Positions 24,873-33,593 of a DNA stretch of 64,000 bases are shown here, piece by piece. The DNA is from Corallococcus sp. NCRR (lineage in GTDB: Bacteria; Myxococcota; Myxococcia; Myxococcales; Myxococcaceae). Within the stretch, counting starts at the first letter, position 1. Each line of letters begins with the position of its first letter. The translations under genes were made by a program, and so were the position numbers. The stretch spans positions 2,418,001-2,482,000 of the forward strand of contig NZ_CP114039.1 of assembly GCF_026965535.1 (NCBI RefSeq), given 5' to 3'. Under the pieces are notes generated by a model. It was given only the letters and a program-made list of their open reading frames with translations. It had not been told where the DNA came from and did not search any database.

Positions 24873-27464
24873 TCAAAGCCCCCACTGGTGGGACCACTTG
24901 AGCAGCCAGGTGTCCGTGGTGGCGCCGTCCAGCAACTGATTGGGCGCCAGGCGGGTCACCTGGGCGGTGCCCGGCGTGGTGGGCAGCTCCGTCTGGGCGC
25001 GTGAGTAGACGAAGTACAGCGTGGAACCCAGCCGGTACTCCCAACGCAGCACGGCGTTGAGGTTGAGCGCGGACTCGTGGAAGTCCGGGTCCAGCGCGGT
25101 GGTGGTGGGCGTCAGCCGCGCCAGGGGCAGCCGGCCGTTCGCGTCCGGGGTGCCTTCGAAGAAGGGGCCGTAGCGGCCGTACGCGGAGAAGAACTGCGCG
25201 TACGCCTGGAGCGTGAGCCGCGGGGTGAGCACCAGCAACTGCCGCAGCGTGAAGGACAGGGCGCGCGGGTGCAGCTGGCCGAACACGAGCCGGCCGTCCT
25301 CGTCCCCCACGTAGCGGGGACCGTCCAGGTTGGTCAGCAGCTCGCTGGTCAGCTGCGTCTCCAGGCGCGGCGTGGGGCGCCACGTCATGGTCACCGCGCC
25401 GCCGCCGCCCGTCTTGGAGGGCAGGGGCGCCGGGGCGGAGATGCGGCCCACGTAGCCGTCCAACTGGAAGGAGAGGGCGCGGTTCTTGTCCGTGGAGCCC
25501 GCGCACGCCACGTACCGGTACGGCGGGCGCTCGTAGGGGATGCCGGTGAGGGGAATCTCGCGGATGTCGCTGCGCCCGGTGAGCTGGCCCAGCTCGCACT
25601 CCACGGCGTGGAAGCCGGGCAGCGTGGCCAGCGCGCCCACCGTGAGCTTGTGGCTGAGGCGGATGCCGCGCCCGTCCGTCGTCCAACGGGTGATGCCCTG
25701 CACGGAGGAGGAGAAGTCCAGCAGCGGCCCGAAGCCGGTGGGCCGCACGAAGGACACCCGGCCGGAGGCCTCCTGGAGGTTCTGGGTCGGCTGGTAGCCC
25801 GTGGTGCTCAGCTCCAGGCGCGGCGACAGGTACTCGTAGCCCACGTCGAAGCGGAAGGGCTCACCGCCCTGCTTGCCGCCGCTCACGTACGCGCCCAGGC
25901 CCAGGTCGCCCGGGCGCAGGAGCGTGCCGTCGCGCAAGGCACGCCCCGCCTCCGGACCTCCCGCCACGCGCGAGCCGGTGAGCTGGCCGCGCACGCCCCA
26001 GGCGCCGTCCGTGCTGCGCACGTCCCAGTCCAGCGCCGCCGCGTTCCCTCCGGCCACCCGGCACGCGTCGCGCTCGGCGGGGTCCTGGGGCAGGACGCCC
26101 GAGCACAGGTCCGACAGGGGCGTCGCCGCCGCGACGGTGCCGCCCACGGACACGCCGGTGACGGGCTGCTGCCGCAGCACGACGGTGAGGAAGTTCTGCG
26201 CCGGGCCCGCCTGCGCGGGCAGCGCGTTGTTGGGGCCCAGGTGCAGCGGCCGGGACGGGTGGAAGCGGATGCGCCGGTCCGGCGGCGCCTCGTCGTCCTC
26301 GCCCACGGGTCCCGTCCGGGGCGCGGAGGGGCCCATCACCACCGCGTCCAGCAGGCCCACCTGGAGCGTGTCGGTGAGGTTTCCGGTCAGCTTCACCGCC
26401 GCCAGGATGGGCGTCTCCAGGCCGATGCGCCGCGTGTAGAAGAGCGTCTGCGAGGACTCGCCCACCGGCTGGAAGACGTCCATGCCCTGGAGGAAGAAGG
26501 GGCGCTTCTCCGGGAAGAACTGCTCGAAGGTGCTGAGGTTGAGGATGAGCTGATCCGCCTCCACCTGGCCGAAGTCCGGGTTCACCGTGGCGGTGAGCGT
26601 CAGGTCGCTGGTGAGCGCCGCGCGCAGGTCCACGCCCACGTCCGCGGACGGGGAGCCCAGCCGGGGCGTGGGCCGCGCCGGGTCCGCGGAGCGGGGGCTC
26701 ATGCCGAAGCGCGCGGCCACGTAGGGCGTCAGCTGCACGCCGGTGCGGGACGGGATGCGCTCCAGGCCCTCCAGGTGCCCGAAGCGGGACACGAAGGCGT
26801 TGTCGTTGCGAGGCAGCAGGGTGGAGTCGATGACCTCGCGCGTGCGGGCCAGCTGCCGGCGCACCGCGAGCCCGAAGGTGTGCGTGGGCGCCTCCGGGAA
26901 GCGCAGCAGGTGCAGGGGGATGACCAGCTCCGCGCTCCACCCGTCCGGCAGGTCCGCCGCGGCGCCGTCCCAGACGGCGTCCCAGTCCTCGGTGTACTTG
27001 ATGTCCTCGAAGTAGAGGACGTCGCGGAGGATGCCGCCCGCGTTCACCGTGAACGCGTACGCGGTGCGGTGGTCGTGCGCGCTGTCCACCATCACCGTGA
27101 CGGAGTCCGACTCCGGAGGCCGGTCCCGGCGCCCCAGCTGGCGGTTGATCAGCTGGGGCTGAGAGTCGCGCGCCAGGATGCCGACGTAGAGGTTGTCGTC
27201 GTCGTAGAGGACGCGCAGGTCGGTGCGCTCGCTGGGCGCCGCGCCGTTCTTCGGGAAGGTCTGCACGAAGCGGTCGTACAGCGGCGCCTGGGCCCACTCC
27301 GCCTCGTCCAGCCGGCCGTCCAGCTGGATGGGCTTGAGCGTGCGCCGGGCCTGGATGGCGCTGGACGCGGGAGGCCCTTCGGCGCGCGGAGAGGCGGCCC
27401 AGAGCACGGTGAGGAGCCCCATGAGCAGGGGCCCCGTGGAACGCGGACGGGGAGCGGAAGACAT
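24873..27464 (-). CDS. Exported CBM9-like/DUF5916 protein
   Basis: An 863-residue envelope protein with an N-terminal signal peptide (hydrophobic 13-28). The first third resembles the carbohydrate-binding family 9 / DOMON-like fold (IQLDGRLDEAEWAQAP at ~45; DNLYVGILARD). The rest matches DUF5916, which I expect to form an outer-membrane beta-barrel from its alternating aromatic strands and its ending in a hydrophobic strand (WLLKWSHQWGL). Its function is unknown; such proteins are frequent in myxobacteria and Bacteroidetes. It follows the ABC permease by 12 bp and is the last gene of a methyltransferase-ATPase-permease-DUF5916 operon. It may be an envelope component of that export system or simply a co-transcribed passenger. 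Confidence 0.85.
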   Translation of the reverse strand: MSSAPRPRSTGPLLMGLLTVLWAASPRAEGPPASSAIQARRTLKPIQLDGRLDEAEWAQAPLYDRFVQTFPKNGAAPSERTDLRVLYDDDNLYVGILARDSQPQLINRQLGRRDRPPESDSVTVMVDSAHDHRTAYAFTVNAGGILRDVLYFEDIKYTEDWDAVWDGAAADLPDGWSAELVIPLHLLRFPEAPTHTFGLAVRRQLARTREVIDSTLLPRNDNAFVSRFGHLEGLERIPSRTGVQLTPYVAARFGMSPRSADPARPTPRLGSPSADVGVDLRAALTSDLTLTATVNPDFGQVEADQLILNLSTFEQFFPEKRPFFLQGMDVFQPVGESSQTLFYTRRIGLETPILAAVKLTGNLTDTLQVGLLDAVVMGPSAPRTGPVGEDDEAPPDRRIRFHPSRPLHLGPNNALPAQAGPAQNFLTVVLRQQPVTGVSVGGTVAAATPLSDLCSGVLPQDPAERDACRVAGGNAAALDWDVRSTDGAWGVRGQLTGSRVAGGPEAGRALRDGTLLRPGDLGLGAYVSGGKQGGEPFRFDVGYEYLSPRLELSTTGYQPTQNLQEASGRVSFVRPTGFGPLLDFSSSVQGITRWTTDGRGIRLSHKLTVGALATLPGFHAVECELGQLTGRSDIREIPLTGIPYERPPYRYVACAGSTDKNRALSFQLDGYVGRISAPAPLPSKTGGGGAVTMTWRPTPRLETQLTSELLTNLDGPRYVGDEDGRLVFGQLHPRALSFTLRQLLVLTPRLTLQAYAQFFSAYGRYGPFFEGTPDANGRLPLARLTPTTTALDPDFHESALNLNAVLRWEYRLGSTLYFVYSRAQTELPTTPGTAQVTRLAPNQLLDGATTDTWLLKWSHQWGL

Positions 27465-27476
27465 GGTGAGGGGGGC

Positions 27477-28574
27477 TCAGGTCCAGCGGAACAGGCGCAC
27501 GGCCAGGGCGAAGCACGCGGAGCCCCACGTGCCCAGGATGGCCAGGTCCGGCAGCAGCGCGGACAGCGACGCGCCTTCGTTGATGACAGCGCGCATGCAG
27601 GCGTTCATCGCGCTCAGGGGCAGTGCCCGGATGAGCGGCTGGACCGCGTCCGGGAAGTGGCTGGAGGCGAAGAAGATGCCCGCCAGCCCCATCATGGGCA
27701 CCATCACCACGTTGATGAGGCCCACGGCCGTCTCGCTGGTGCGCGCGCGTGACGCGCACAGGAACGCCAGCCCGCTGAAGGCGAACGTCCCCGCCAGGGC
27801 CACCGCCGCCACCGCCGCGAGCGAGCCGTGGATGGGCATGCCGAACGTCAGGCGCGCGAAGCCCAGTAGGAGCGGCAGGTCCACGCACAGCACGAAGACC
27901 ACTCGCGCCAGCGCGAAGGACAGCAGGTACTCCGGGCGGCGCATGGGCGTGGCCGCGAAGCGCTTGAGCAGCCGGCGCTGCCGGGCCAGGACGATGACGA
28001 ACGTGATGCCCCACATGCTGCCGGCCATCACGTTCATGCCGATGAGGCCGGGCACCAGCCAGTCCACGTAGCGCGTGCCGGGCGCGCTCACCACGTCGTC
28101 CTTCACGGGGCGCGCGTCGGCGCGGCCGGCGTCGCGCTGGAGCACGTCGTCCACCAGGGTGCGCGTGGCGGGGGACTCGGGACGGGTGGGATCGAAGCGG
28201 TAGGCCAGCGCGCCCCCGGCCTGCTCCGGAGGCGTCACCTGCAGCGCGAACCGGCCGGCCCGCACGCCCGCGTACGCCTCGGTGGACGGGACGCGCACGG
28301 GCGTGAGGGCCGGGTGGGCGGCCAGGGCCGCGGCGACGCGCTCGGCGCCGGGCCCGTCCACCACCGCCACGCGCGTGCGCGGCGTCGCGCCGTGGTTGAA
28401 CGCGCTGCCCAGCGCCACCGTGAGGAGGATGGGGAAGACGAACGTCCAGAAGAGGGTGCCCGGCTCGCGGATGAACTCCCGCAGCCGGGTGAGCGTCAGG
28501 CGCGCCAGGGGCGGCATGCGCCGTCCCCGCGATGCCTGCGCGCCAGCGAACGCGTCCAGGGTGGGCTCAGTCAC
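27477..28574 (-). CDS. ABC-2 type exporter permease
   Basis: A 365-residue membrane subunit of an ABC-2 exporter. It has one N-terminal membrane segment (TLFWTFVFPILLTVALG, about 40-57), a roughly 150-residue periplasmic loop, and then five hydrophobic segments from about 190 onward, the usual ABC2_membrane layout. The GTG start at 28574 overlaps the ATPase gene by 8 bp (GTGACTGA), so the two subunits are translationally coupled. Lying between the NRPS core and the thioesterase, it is a good candidate to export the lipopeptide, although nothing in the sequence fixes the cargo. Confidence 0.9.
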   Translation of the reverse strand: MTEPTLDAFAGAQASRGRRMPPLARLTLTRLREFIREPGTLFWTFVFPILLTVALGSAFNHGATPRTRVAVVDGPGAERVAAALAAHPALTPVRVPSTEAYAGVRAGRFALQVTPPEQAGGALAYRFDPTRPESPATRTLVDDVLQRDAGRADARPVKDDVVSAPGTRYVDWLVPGLIGMNVMAGSMWGITFVIVLARQRRLLKRFAATPMRRPEYLLSFALARVVFVLCVDLPLLLGFARLTFGMPIHGSLAAVAAVALAGTFAFSGLAFLCASRARTSETAVGLINVVMVPMMGLAGIFFASSHFPDAVQPLIRALPLSAMNACMRAVINEGASLSALLPDLAILGTWGSACFALAVRLFRWT

Positions 28575-29487
28575 GCAGGTTCCTCCCCGTCAGGGACACG
28601 AAGACGTCCTCCAGCGTGGCGTTGCGCGTGGTCAGCCCGGACAGCTCCGCGCCACGCTCCGCGATGCGCGCCAGGATGGAGGGCAGCGCCAGGTGGGGCC
28701 GCGACACCGACAGCGCCAGGCGGCCCGTGAGCGTGGTGCGCGCGGCCGTCACGCCGGCCACGGCTTCGAAGTCCGGCGGCCCCAGCGCGGGCTGCGTGGT
28801 GAGCTCCACCACGTGCTCTCCGCCCAGCGACGCGACCAGCTCCGCGGGCGTGCCCACCGCGATGACCCGGCCCTTGTCCACCACCGCCACGCGGTCGCAG
28901 AGCTGCTCCGCCTCGTCCATGTAGTGCGTGGTGAAGACCACGGTGCGCCCGCGCGCGCGGAAGGCGGAGATGAGCTGCCAGAGCGCCCGGCGCGACTGCG
29001 GATCCAGGCCCGTGGTGGGCTCATCCATGAAGATGAGCTCCGGGTCTCCCGCCAGGCTGCACGCGATGGACAGCCGCTGCCGCTGGCCGCCGGACAGCCG
29101 CACCACCCAGGTGCCTGCCTTGTCCGTGAGCTGGAGCAGCGCCAGCAGCTCCTCCGTGTCCGGCCCCTGCGAATAGAAGGACCGGAAGAGCTCCAGCGTC
29201 TCGCGCACGGTCAGCTTGTCCGAGAGGAGGTTCTCCTGGAGCACCACGCCGATGCGCTGGCGCAGCGCGTTCCCGGCCTTCTCCCAGGTGCGTCCCAGCA
29301 CCTCCACCTCGCCGCGGGTGGCCGTCTGGAGTCCCTCGAGGATCTCCAGCGTCGTCGTCTTGCCGGCGCCGTTGGGGCCCAGGAGTCCGAAGCACTCGCC
29401 AGTGCGGACCTCCAGGTCGAGCCCCCGGACGGCAGCCACATCACCGAACTCTTTGTGCAGTCCCCGCACACGGATGGAAATCCCCAC
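28567..29487 (-). CDS. ABC transporter ATP-binding subunit
   Basis: An ATPase of the ABC-2 exporter family (CcmA/DrrA-like), 306 residues from the GTG at 29487, which has a weak GGA 5 nt upstream. A TTG at 29523 would add 12 residues and has no ribosome-binding site, so the start is uncertain. Walker A GPNGAGKTT, the Q-loop (VVLQEN), signature LSGGQRQR, Walker B LIFMDEPTTG and the switch His (TTHYMDEAE) are all intact. It pairs with the overlapping permease downstream and lies 60 bp after the methyltransferase gene. DrrA-type ATPases often serve natural-product efflux or self-resistance. Confidence 0.93.
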   Translation of the reverse strand: MGISIRVRGLHKEFGDVAAVRGLDLEVRTGECFGLLGPNGAGKTTTLEILEGLQTATRGEVEVLGRTWEKAGNALRQRIGVVLQENLLSDKLTVRETLELFRSFYSQGPDTEELLALLQLTDKAGTWVVRLSGGQRQRLSIACSLAGDPELIFMDEPTTGLDPQSRRALWQLISAFRARGRTVVFTTHYMDEAEQLCDRVAVVDKGRVIAVGTPAELVASLGGEHVVELTTQPALGPPDFEAVAGVTAARTTLTGRLALSVSRPHLALPSILARIAERGAELSGLTTRNATLEDVFVSLTGRNLRD

Positions 29488-29547
29488 CTGTCCGGAAATA
29501 GACAAATTCCCGGATGCGAACAAGGAGGCGCGGGGTAGGCGCGGGGC

Positions 29548-30405
29548 TCAAGCCGGCTTGCACACCACGAGTCCGAACATCAGCGGGACAGAGGGCAACT
29601 CCTCGGGTGGCCACATGCGGCGGCCCTCGGTTTCGCGCATGCGCGGGAAGAGGCGCGCGCCGTTCGCGTAGGGGTACTCGCGGAGGGCTTCCAGGCGCAG
29701 GCCCGCGGACAGGAGGGCGGTGATGATCTCCCCGAGGCCCCACTGGAACGTGTGGTCCGGGTGCGGGTTGCGGAAGTCCTTCACGCCCTCATGGAAGCCC
29801 CAGGGCACGAGCGCGTCCTGCGCCTGCGCGACGTAGTCCGTCACGCCCGAGGTCTCCACGTGCACGCCACCACCATAGGGGTAGTGGAGCCTCCACTGCT
29901 CGTCGAGCGTGAGCGCCAGCGGATGGAAATCGACGACGACGAAGCGGCCTCCCGGCGCGAGCACGCCCGCGAGTCCCCGGGCCCACGCGCCCAGGTCGGA
30001 CAGCCAGCACATCGCGCCATAGGAGGAGAAGGCGACGTCGTAGCGCGTGCCCTCCGCGGCGGTGGCGGCGAGCCAGTCGTAGACGTCCTGCCGCACGAAG
30101 GTGCCCGGGAGGCCGGACGCCTCGGAGAGCGAGCGCGCGAACGCGATGGCCTCGTCGCTGATGTCCACGCCCGTCACCCGCGCGCCCTTGGCGGCGAAGC
30201 TCAGCGTGTCCTGCCCGCTGTTGCACAGCAGGTGCACCAGCGACCGGCCGCGCACGTCGCCGACGAGCTCCTGCTCCTCGGGGAAGAGGGTGGAGTGGCC
30301 TTCGCGCAGCACGCGGGCCTGGTCGCCCTTGTGGCTGTTGTGGGCCGGGGTGGCCTCGTTCCACGAGCGCCGGTTGGCTTCATGCAGTTCTTTGGAGGGA
30401 GCCAT
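29548..30405 (-). CDS. Class I SAM-dependent methyltransferase
   Basis: A 285-residue Rossmann-type methyltransferase from ATG 30405 (MAPSKELHEANRR). The SAM-binding region reads LLCNSGQDTLSFAAKGARVTG followed by VDIS, with motif II/III-like DVAFSSYGAMCWL and GGRFVVVDFHP. No substrate-specific motif is evident; a small-molecule O- or N-methyltransferase is likely. It is the first gene of the operon leading to the ABC exporter and is divergent from the type II thioesterase 46 bp away, so it is plausibly a tailoring enzyme of the cluster, but equally could be unrelated. The in-frame extension to 30834 runs antisense through the thioesterase and is not credible. Confidence 0.85.
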   Translation of the reverse strand: MAPSKELHEANRRSWNEATPAHNSHKGDQARVLREGHSTLFPEEQELVGDVRGRSLVHLLCNSGQDTLSFAAKGARVTGVDISDEAIAFARSLSEASGLPGTFVRQDVYDWLAATAAEGTRYDVAFSSYGAMCWLSDLGAWARGLAGVLAPGGRFVVVDFHPLALTLDEQWRLHYPYGGGVHVETSGVTDYVAQAQDALVPWGFHEGVKDFRNPHPDHTFQWGLGEIITALLSAGLRLEALREYPYANGARLFPRMRETEGRRMWPPEELPSVPLMFGLVVCKPA

Positions 30406-30451
30406 GGGGCCATGATTCCAGGGGTGCAGGGGGGAAGGGTAGAAGGGAGGA

Positions 30452-31207
30452 GTGACTTCCTCCTGGTTGCCGCTGCACAAGGCTCGCGCTGGCACTCGCG
30501 TGCGCCTGTTCTGCTTCCCGTTCGCGGGCGGTGGCGCGTCCGTGTTCCGCCCCTGGGCCAGCGTGCTGCCGGAGGGCATGGAGCTGGCCGCGGTGCAGCC
30601 GCCGGGACGCGAGGAGCGCCTGTCGGAGCCGCCCTTCACGTCGCTGCCCGCGCTGCTGGAGGACATGGACGCGGCGCTGTCGCCCTGGCTGGAGGACCGG
30701 CCGTTCGCCTTCTTCGGGCACAGCCTGGGGGCGCTGGTGGCCTTCGAGTGGACGCGGCGCCTGCGCCAGCGAGGCGGACCCATGCCGCTGCACCTCTTCG
30801 TGTCCGGCGCGCCCGCGCCCGGCCTGCCGCGCACGGGCCCGCTGCTGCACGCGCTGCCGGAGCCGGAGTTCGTCCAGGTGGTGCGTCAGTTGGGCGCGGG
30901 GGCCTTCGACGGGCTGCCGGACGCGGGGCTGATGGAGACATGGGGGCCCCTGTTGCGCGCGGACCTGCAACTGGCGGAGAGCGCGGCGCCGGGGCCCGGT
31001 GAGCCGGTGGACGTTCCCCTCTCCGCGTTCGGAGGGCTGGATGACGCGGCGGTCTCCCGGGAGGAGCTGGCCGCGTGGCGCGAGCGGACGCGCGGCGCGT
31101 TCTCCCAGCACATGCTGCCCGGGGGACACCTCTTCATCCGCGCGAGCCATCCCGCCGTCATCCAGGTGATGTGGCGGAAGCTGCGCGGGTTGGTGCCGGG
31201 ACTCTGA
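30452..31207 (+). CDS. Type II thioesterase (NRPS/PKS editing)
   Basis: A 251-residue alpha/beta-hydrolase that removes misprimed acyl groups from carrier proteins. It has the oxyanion segment CFPFAGGGAS (21-30), nucleophile Ser91 in GHSLGA, Asp near 196 (GGLDD) and His226 (GGHLF), the complete triad. The length is typical. The GTG start has a purine-rich GGGAGG so close upstream that the start is slightly doubtful; a TTG at about 30468 is the alternative. As the NRPS proteins have no integrated thioesterase, this enzyme might also take part in product release, but editing is the established role of the family. Confidence 0.93.
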   Translation: MTSSWLPLHKARAGTRVRLFCFPFAGGGASVFRPWASVLPEGMELAAVQPPGREERLSEPPFTSLPALLEDMDAALSPWLEDRPFAFFGHSLGALVAFEWTRRLRQRGGPMPLHLFVSGAPAPGLPRTGPLLHALPEPEFVQVVRQLGAGAFDGLPDAGLMETWGPLLRADLQLAESAAPGPGEPVDVPLSAFGGLDDAAVSREELAAWRERTRGAFSQHMLPGGHLFIRASHPAVIQVMWRKLRGLVPGL

Positions 31208-31213
31208 GGCGCG

Positions 31214-33583
31214 TCAGTATTCGCCGGTCACGCTCACCAGCGTCTCGTCCGTGACCGCGAAGCCGAAGGGCACCGGCATGGTGTCCTCCGGGCGTTGTGA
31301 CGCGGGCGCGCCGGGGGCCTGGTCCAGGTCGTAGCGCACGGCGGTCGCTCGGAGTTGGACTCGCGTGCCTTCGGGCACGGTGAGCTCCAGTGGCAGGCCT
31401 CCTGGAGGCACGTCCCAGTACTCCACTAGACCGCCGCCCGGCGCGTCGCGCATCCGGGCCACGGCGCTCGCGTCCACGGGTTGGCCGGCGATGGTCAGGG
31501 TCCGCAGCGGCGTGCCCGCGCCGAACCGGACCTGGAGCAGGGGCGCGTGCTCCACGGACTCCACGTGGAGCAACAGCCGCCGCAGTCCGTCCCGCGTCTC
31601 ATCCTGCGTCACGCGCACGCTGGGGGCGGGGAGGGGACGGTGGGGCGCGGGCGTCACGCGCACGTCGCGCCAGAAGCGGGGCAGGTAGCTGTCCAGGCGG
31701 CGCGCCGGAGCCTCCGCGCTCACGAAGCGCGAGGCCCACGCGTCCACCTCGAAGTCGCTGGAGAGCCAGTACGCCTCGCCGAGGCTGGCATCCACGGCAT
31801 AGGCGATGCTGCTGGGGCGCGGGTCGCTCGCGTCGAAGCGCTCCCGGACCACGCCCACGCCCAGGAGCACGCACGCCAGCGCGAGCACGGGCAGCGCCAC
31901 CGTCCGGCCAGGGCGCGTAATCGGCGCGAAGACCTGCGGCCACAGGAACGCGAAGAACGGCGCCACCGCCAGCGTGGCCACCGCTGCCATGGCGAGCGTC
32001 AGCGCGACATAGAGGTTGAGCACCTGCGGCACCCACAGCAGCAGGGCCGGGATGGCGCTCACGGCCAGCAGCAGCCGGCCTCGCGCGGAGGGCTGCTCCG
32101 CCGACCCGCGAAGCCGTCCCCCGAGCGCCAACGCGCCCACGAGGGCAGGCACCGCGAACAGGTAGCTGAGGCCCGGCGCCGCGAACGCACTTAGCACGCC
32201 CAGCACGGCCCACACCGCGAGCGCCCCCGCCACCAGTTCCTCCGCGAGCGCCTTGTGCGGGAATCGCGCCTGGACGCCGGCCCCCGCCACCAGCTCTTCC
32301 GCGTGCGCCCTGCGCTGGAAGAGCGCCTGAACGCCGATCACTGCCGACAGCGTGAGCGCCAGCAGCCCCGCGATGAAGAAGGTGCCGTGATAGGCGTCGC
32401 CCTGCGGCAGCACGCCCAGGCCCCCGTCGATGCGCACCACCAGCCACCACGCGGCCTGGACCGCCACCGCGCTCGCCACTGTCGCCGCGAGCAATGTGCC
32501 CGCGCCCCATGCCAGTCCGGACGCGCGCAGCCGGCCCCGCCGCAGTCCCTGGACCATCGCCGCCGCCACCGCGAGCAGCGCCAGCAACGCGATGGGCACG
32601 GCCCAGGTGGCCGGGTGGTGCACGAGGATGGGCCCGGCGTTGAAGTAGACGGCGTCCTCCGGCGGCGCGGGCTCCAGCGCGTCGTCGCCCAGGTGCCGCG
32701 CGAGCGCGAGCATCACCTCTCCGTGGTGCTGGAGGCTGTCCAGGCCGAAGTGGGCGAGGTCGTCCGTGCGCGCGTGGTAGCGCATGAACCCGTCGAGGAA
32801 GCCGAAGTTGAGCCCTGTCTTCCCTCGCTGGAGGAAGACCGTGAAGTCCGTGTCGTTCTGCAACCGCCGGTACACCTCGTCGAAGAGCGAGCTGGCCTGG
32901 GCGGGCGCCCCCGAGCGCGCCAGGTGCTGGATGAGCCAGCGGTTGCCGGGGCCCGGCTGGAACATCAGCGAGGGCCCATGCGAGCCCCGGGCCTCGAAGT
33001 TGAGGACCACGGAGACCTGCTCCGCCAGCGGGTGATGGAACGCGAACGCCCGCGCCCCCACGAGCCCCGTCTCCTCCGCGTCCGTGAAGACGAAGAGGAC
33101 GTCGTTGCGCAGCGGCGGGCCCGTGCGCAGCGCGCGCAGCGTCTCCAGCATCGCCGCCACGCCGGCCCCGTCATCCGAGGCCCCAGGCGAAGTGGGCACC
33201 GAGTCGTAGTGCGCGACGATGGCGATGACGCCGCGGCTGTCCTGGCCCTTCACGTGGGCGAGCACGTTGTGGACGGTGGCGCCCGGGATGGAGTGCTCCT
33301 CCATGTGCGGGTGGATGGCGGCCGTGGCCTGCACCTCCGGCGTGACGCCCAGGCCGCGCACGGTGTCCACCAGGTACTCGCGCACCTCGCGGTGGGCCTG
33401 TGAGCCCACGGGGTGCGGACGGGCCGCGATGCGCGCCAGGTGCTCGCGCGCACGCCCCGCGGAGAACACCTCCGGGGGCGCTGTCGCGGGCAGCGCCGTG
33501 GGCGCGGAGGCGAAGTGCAGCGCGAGGGCGGCGGTGAGCGCGATGAGCACCACGGCCGCGAGGCTGGCGAGGCGGGAGCTCAT
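31214..33583 (-). CDS. Membrane-anchored M28 family metallopeptidase
   Basis: A 789-residue protein resembling the ER aminopeptidase/Fxna type: N-terminal membrane anchor (9-27), M28 catalytic domain on the outer face, and about eight membrane segments in the second half. The two-zinc ligands are readable: His/Asp in AHYDSVPTSPGASDDGAG, Glu in DAEETG, an acidic residue in FEARG and His in YHARTDD. It follows the ATP-grasp gene by 10 bp and is the last gene of the YbaK-lyase-PLP-ligase operon. A periplasmic aminopeptidase could mature or inactivate the cluster's lipopeptide, but a general peptidase role is equally possible. Two consecutive 19-residue repeats ending AEELVAGA lie in the membrane region. 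Confidence 0.88.
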   Translation of the reverse strand: MSSRLASLAAVVLIALTAALALHFASAPTALPATAPPEVFSAGRAREHLARIAARPHPVGSQAHREVREYLVDTVRGLGVTPEVQATAAIHPHMEEHSIPGATVHNVLAHVKGQDSRGVIAIVAHYDSVPTSPGASDDGAGVAAMLETLRALRTGPPLRNDVLFVFTDAEETGLVGARAFAFHHPLAEQVSVVLNFEARGSHGPSLMFQPGPGNRWLIQHLARSGAPAQASSLFDEVYRRLQNDTDFTVFLQRGKTGLNFGFLDGFMRYHARTDDLAHFGLDSLQHHGEVMLALARHLGDDALEPAPPEDAVYFNAGPILVHHPATWAVPIALLALLAVAAAMVQGLRRGRLRASGLAWGAGTLLAATVASAVAVQAAWWLVVRIDGGLGVLPQGDAYHGTFFIAGLLALTLSAVIGVQALFQRRAHAEELVAGAGVQARFPHKALAEELVAGALAVWAVLGVLSAFAAPGLSYLFAVPALVGALALGGRLRGSAEQPSARGRLLLAVSAIPALLLWVPQVLNLYVALTLAMAAVATLAVAPFFAFLWPQVFAPITRPGRTVALPVLALACVLLGVGVVRERFDASDPRPSSIAYAVDASLGEAYWLSSDFEVDAWASRFVSAEAPARRLDSYLPRFWRDVRVTPAPHRPLPAPSVRVTQDETRDGLRRLLLHVESVEHAPLLQVRFGAGTPLRTLTIAGQPVDASAVARMRDAPGGGLVEYWDVPPGGLPLELTVPEGTRVQLRATAVRYDLDQAPGAPASQRPEDTMPVPFGFAVTDETLVSVTGEY
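32224..32336 (-). repeat. 57-bp in-frame tandem duplication in the M28 peptidase gene
   Basis: Two diverged direct copies begin CCCCCGCCACCAG at 32224 and 32281, exactly 57 bp or 19 codons apart. The protein reads GVQALFQRRAHAEELVAGA followed by GVQARFPHKALAEELVAGA in a loop between membrane segments. Confidence 0.85.
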
Positions 33584-33593
33584 GCGCGGAGCC

